Positions 6,074-6,646 of a DNA stretch of 6,646 nt are shown here, piece after piece. The notes below the pieces were generated by a model, which saw only the letters and a program-made list of their open reading frames with translations, was not told where the DNA came from and made no database searches. The stretch is from Spirochaetaceae bacterium (GTDB lineage Bacteria > Spirochaetota > Spirochaetia > DSM-27196 > SLST01). Position 1 is the stretch's first letter. Each line of letters starts with the position of its first letter. The stretch is taken from assembly GCA_007129695.1 (NCBI GenBank), contig SKVA01000300.1:1-6646 (forward strand). Reading direction: 5' to 3'. The position numbers and the translations under genes were made by a program.

Positions 6074-6646
6074 ATGAGAGACAGTGCTTCGGAACCCCGT
6101 TTCATCAACCGCGAACTCAGCTGGATCGAGTTCAACGCGCGAGTGCTCGACGAGGCGCTGCGCTCCGGTGTCCCGCTCCTGGAACGGCTGAAGTTCCTGT
6201 GCATCGTGACGAGCAATTTCGACGAGTTCTTCATGGTCCGCGTCGCCGCGCTCAAGCGGCAGGTGGAGGCGGGAGATCACGTCCAGTGTCCGTCGGGGCT
6301 TCGTCCGTCGCAGGTGCTCGCGCGAGTGTTCGACCGTGTCCGCGAGCTTGTCCGTGCCAAGTACACGGCTCTGGTCGACGACATCCTTCCCGCGCTCGCG
6401 GTTGACGGGATCCGGTTGCGTCGGACCGGCGGGTACACATCTGCGCAGAGTGCATACCTGAAGACCTTCTTCCACGAGGAGGTGTTTCCGATTCTGACGC
6501 CGGTTCGGGTCGGTGCCGGAGACACGCTTCCCTACGTGACAAATCTCCGCCTGCACGCTGCGTTTCTGCTTGAAAAGGTCCCTGGAACCGCGACGGTCAT
6601 CGAGTCGGTCGGCGGCGGGGCGCCGCTGGCGTCGGCGGATGACGCC
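6074..6646 (+). CDS. ppk1: Polyphosphate kinase 1, N-terminal part (partial)
   Basis: PPK1 reversibly transfers the terminal phosphate of ATP onto polyphosphate. The visible 191 codons run to the window edge without a stop; the whole enzyme is about 690-720 residues, so the catalytic histidine and C-terminal domains are outside. The N-terminal helical domain is plain: RFINRELSWIEFNARVLDEA (9-28), PLLERLKFLCIVTSNFDEFF (34-53), MVRVAALK (54-61). The next domain begins with EEVFPILTPVRV (135-146). In most PPK1 this segment continues with 'D..HPFPF..N'; here it is GAGDTLPYVTN, a divergence also seen in part of the family. The ATG at 6074 follows AGAGGA closely. The gene belongs to the kinase-ppx-ppk1 operon, placing polyphosphate synthesis and breakdown under common control. 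Confidence 0.93.
   Translation, partial: MRDSASEPRFINRELSWIEFNARVLDEALRSGVPLLERLKFLCIVTSNFDEFFMVRVAALKRQVEAGDHVQCPSGLRPSQVLARVFDRVRELVRAKYTALVDDILPALAVDGIRLRRTGGYTSAQSAYLKTFFHEEVFPILTPVRVGAGDTLPYVTNLRLHAAFLLEKVPGTATVIESVGGGAPLASADDA

Noticed and set aside
5219..6556. Minus-strand open frame of 445 codons opposite ppx and ppk1
   Set aside because: It runs through two clear plus-strand genes and their junction, as expected for a GC-rich shadow frame.
1..6646. CRISPR array, insertion sequence, tRNA or other RNA gene
   Set aside because: No spaced repeats, transposase, terminal inverted repeats, or cloverleaf-like sequence were seen; the DNA is almost fully occupied by six genes.

Overview
The window is a compact, high-GC bacterial chromosome segment holding six protein genes and almost no spare DNA. 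I see no tRNA, rRNA, mobile element, CRISPR array or base-composition break. The host cannot be fixed from the sequence. The gene types (E. coli-type SpeD, a soluble-type class III cyclase domain, ROK kinase, Ppx, PPK1) and recognisable sigma-70-type promoters fit a free-living high-GC bacterium. A spirochaete or another deep-branching Gram-negative is my tentative guess, by resemblance only.

Layout. (1) 1-239, minus strand: the N-terminus of an ABC exporter that runs off the left edge. (2) 240-354: a divergent control region with an extended -10 for the ABC gene, a perfect 20-bp palindrome, an 11-bp-spaced direct repeat and a -35/-10 promoter for the next gene. Both -10 boxes lie so close to the start codons that both mRNAs look leaderless. 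(3) 355-1674, plus: a class III nucleotide cyclase fused to two membrane helices and a C-terminal winged-helix-like domain. (4) 1675-3451, plus: a near-consensus promoter, then speD and speE, a spermidine-synthesis operon. (5) 3452-6646, plus: a weaker promoter candidate, then a ROK sugar kinase, an exopolyphosphatase (ppx) and the start of polyphosphate kinase (ppk1). The kinase and ppx overlap by 4 nt, and ppx is separated from ppk1 by a 14-bp tandem repeat.

How the genes work together. SpeD makes decarboxylated S-adenosylmethionine, which SpeE uses to aminopropylate putrescine to spermidine. PPK1 makes polyphosphate from ATP and Ppx degrades it; the coupled ROK kinase suggests a link between sugar phosphorylation and phosphate storage. 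The cyclase would make a cyclic nucleotide (probably cAMP) at the membrane. Its winged-helix end could sense or bind something near the membrane, but that is inference.

The most unusual items are the cyclase-2TM-winged-helix fusion, the apparently leaderless divergent pair around a perfect palindrome, the kinase-ppx-ppk1 operon with atypical Ppx phosphate-loop residues, and the tandem repeat at the ppx stop codon. I do not see a clearly new multi-gene system.
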